Source: Candidatus Tectimicrobiota bacterium (GTDB taxonomy: Bacteria > Tectomicrobia > Entotheonellia > Entotheonellales > Entotheonellaceae). Taken from it: a DNA stretch of 64,000 nt. Below are positions 62,858 through 64,000 of this stretch, piece after piece. How positions within the stretch are numbered: the first letter of the stretch is position 1; every line of letters starts with the position of its first letter. The notes below the pieces were generated by a model. It searched no databases. It saw only the letters and a list, made by a program, of their open reading frames with translations, and was not told the origin of the DNA. The stretch is taken from the NCBI GenBank assembly GCA_026005175.1, contig BPKO01000003.1:347489-411488 (forward strand), in the 5' to 3' direction. Both the position numbers and the translations under genes were made by a program.

Positions 62858-63099
62858 AGGCGAGATCCTCGGGCCAGCTCCTCTTCCGTGTAGTGACGGG
62901 CGATCCTACGCTGTCCCAAAAGCTCATGGAACTGCCAACGGGTTAGCCCCGCCAGCTCGCGCGCCTTGCCCAACGAGAGCACGCCCCGCCCATAGAGCGC
63001 CAAGGCCAGCTCTTTCCGCAGTTCCTGTTCAATCTCCTCGAGCGGCAACTTCAAGGCTCTTGCAACTTCCTCGGGAATTTCGAGCCGAATCTTCTTCAT
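62845..63099 (-). CDS. UPF0175 family antitoxin
   Basis: 84 aa. MKKIRLEIPEEVARALKLPL, ELALALYGRGVLSLGKAREL, AGLTRWQFHELLGQRRIARH match UPF0175, small helix-turn-helix proteins encoded before DUF3368 toxins. The C-terminus YTEEELARGSRL is typical. Complete, in contrast to the remnant at 50.6 kb. Confidence 0.87.
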   Translation of the reverse strand: MKKIRLEIPEEVARALKLPLEEIEQELRKELALALYGRGVLSLGKARELAGLTRWQFHELLGQRRIARHYTEEELARGSRLCPG

Positions 63100-63137
63100 T
63101 GTGTGACCTCCTCGTTCTCTCGGACTTAGTATTCTCC

Positions 63138-63491
63138 CTACACTACAGTACTACGAGATCGATCGGCTTTGCCATAGTTTACCGCCTTGTAGTTCTCGTA
63201 CTGTTCGACCTCGTCCGACGTGGGCGGCCGCGGCCCCACCAGGCTCATGTCCCCCTTCCAGATGGAGAGGACCTGGGGGGAGTTCGTCCAGGGCCCGTCC
63301 TCTGCCGGTAGAAGACGGGCCCCCCCGGTCCTCTCCAGCCAGATGAGGAGGGGGATGAGGGTCCACAGGAGGAGCCAGAGGGGGAAAAGAAGCAGGTGGG
63401 CGAGGAGGAGGACCGTGAGGTCGAAGGGCCTTTTGTAGGCGGGCTCTGCCCTTCCCTTTTTCGGGTTGACCTGAACCCGTTCCTCTTGCAC
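63138..63491 (-). pseudogene. Sugar transferase (WcaJ/RfbP type) with internal deletion
   Basis: KRPFDLTVLLLAHLLLFPLW followed by PLLIWLERTGG is the membrane anchor of undecaprenyl-phosphate sugar transferases; the next frame gives PVFYRQRTG. The middle of the catalytic domain, including the KFRTM region, is missing. QVLSIWKGDMSLVGPRPPTS then appears. At least two frame changes flank the deletion. Part of the broken polysaccharide locus. Confidence 0.75.
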
Positions 63492-63509
63492 CCGTCGCTT
63501 CCGGCCTTG

Positions 63510-63836
63510 CTACCTTTCCAGCAGGACGACCCCGCCCTCCGTCATCCTCTCCAGGGTGGGCTTAAGCCTTTCGTACTCCTCCTCCGTGTAGATGTGGATC
63601 TCCAGGCGGGGGACGTCCAGGGGCCCCTCCAGGCGAGGGCGTAGGCGTCCTCCCGCCTCTCCCCCCCGGTACACCAGGAGGAGGTCCACGTCGCTCCCCA
63701 CATGGTAGTTCCCCCTGGCGTAGGAGCCGAAGAGGACGGCAAGGCGGAGGGGGAGGAGGGCCTGAAGCCTTGCGAGCCCTTCCCGGAGGCGCGTGAGGAC
63801 CTCCTCCCGGCTAAGCCCGGGATAGAAGACCCGCAC
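63510..63836 (-). CDS. Minimal nucleotidyltransferase (MNT), partner of a HEPN protein
   Basis: 108 aa from GTG 63836. Active-site motif VLFGSYARGNYHVGSDVDLL (GSx10DxD) near residues 33-52, third acidic residue in RLEIHIYTEEEY. Minimal MNTs pair with HEPN proteins as toxin-antitoxin modules or in nucleotide signalling. The upstream gene is a HEPN protein whose 3' end it overlaps. Intact. Confidence 0.85.
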   Translation of the reverse strand: MRVFYPGLSREEVLTRLREGLARLQALLPLRLAVLFGSYARGNYHVGSDVDLLLVYRGGEAGGRLRPRLEGPLDVPRLEIHIYTEEEYERLKPTLERMTEGGVVLLER

Positions 63837-64000
63837 AGAACTCGAGGATCTCCTCCGCATAACCGATGAGCCTCCTCGCCTCGCCTTCAGTGTACCGGGT
63901 CCTTGGCGAGCCTGAGGGGTGGGCGTTGGGGTACCTGGTAGGGATGTAGGCCTTGTCCAGCTCCAGGGCCTTGGGAATCAGCCCTTCGGGGACGGGATGC
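63811..64000 (-). CDS. HEPN domain protein, cut by window edge
   Basis: The last 62 codons are in the window: VPEGLIPKALELDKAYIPTR, YPNAHPSGSPRTRYTEGEAR, RLIGYAEEILEFCAG. LDKxYIPTRYPNA is the signature end of HEPN proteins paired with MNT nucleotidyltransferases. Stop at 63811. The N-terminal part lies beyond position 64000. Confidence 0.82.
   Translation of the reverse strand, partial: HPVPEGLIPKALELDKAYIPTRYPNAHPSGSPRTRYTEGEARRLIGYAEEILEFCAGLLSRA

Overview
This window is GC-rich chromosomal DNA from a Gram-negative bacterium. A TonB-family protein, a lipoprotein of the LpoA/LppC type, PBP1A, Wzz and a Wzx-type flippase remnant all imply an outer membrane. The layout (YicC-gmk-coaBC-uracil-DNA glycosylase, tig-clpP-clpX, selAB, larBC) recalls Desulfobacterota-like or other uncultured GC-rich lineages, but no gene here fixes the phylum. 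Many housekeeping genes carry single-base frameshifts, mostly in G/C runs (CocE, lppC, EamA, gpsA, purD, purH, rsmE, tig). This suggests residual indel errors in the assembly rather than decay.

Region 1 (1-22.7 kb) is core metabolism. It holds a CocE-type hydrolase, an AI-2E family transporter, an amidohydrolase, an HDOD protein, a HemL-like aminotransferase and KhpA. An LppC-like lipoprotein converges on PBP1A. A minus-strand run follows (GDPD, RluB-type, a secreted FlgT-like protein, YicC, gmk, coaBC, UDG). Then come selA-selB, an acyl-CoA dehydrogenase and an alpha/beta hydrolase. The CoaC half of CoaBC and the acyl-CoA dehydrogenase both lack the usual catalytic residues.

Region 2 (22.7-27.7 kb) is a small island. 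It has an ISL3-like remnant, an MFS transporter divergent from an ArsR-type regulator with a palindromic operator, a membrane protein, a tyrosine-recombinase remnant and two tiny membrane proteins. It ends at tRNA-Sec (selC), so selA, selB and selC are all in the window.

Region 3 (27.9-46 kb) is core again. One long co-directional minus-strand run goes hrcA-prmA-rsmE-purH-purD-glnB-tonB-gpsA-larB-larC, headed by a sigma70-like promoter with a perfect CIRCE element upstream. HolB diverges from it. A second minus-strand run goes tRNA-Lys, tRNA-Leu, tig, clpP, clpX, tRNA-Val, infC (apparent AUA start), rpmI, rplT, a ZapB-like coiled coil, zapA and 5-FTHF cyclo-ligase.

Region 4 (46-64 kb) is a mosaic accessory region. 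Direct repeats with a GGGGTCAGAGTCC core separate cassettes. Three cassettes encode near-identical membrane coiled-coil proteins built from shuffled 7- and 11-residue modules, and others carry Uma2-family nucleases. Interspersed are toxin-antitoxin pairs: HepT/MntA, Phd/VapC, DUF433/DUF5615, UPF0175/DUF3368 and HEPN/MNT, plus an orphan RHH protein. Transposon remnants (IS607-type resolvase, TnpB) and a degraded exopolysaccharide locus (wzz, epimerase, flippase, sugar transferase) are also present; a DDE insertion sequence sits between two truncated polysaccharide genes.
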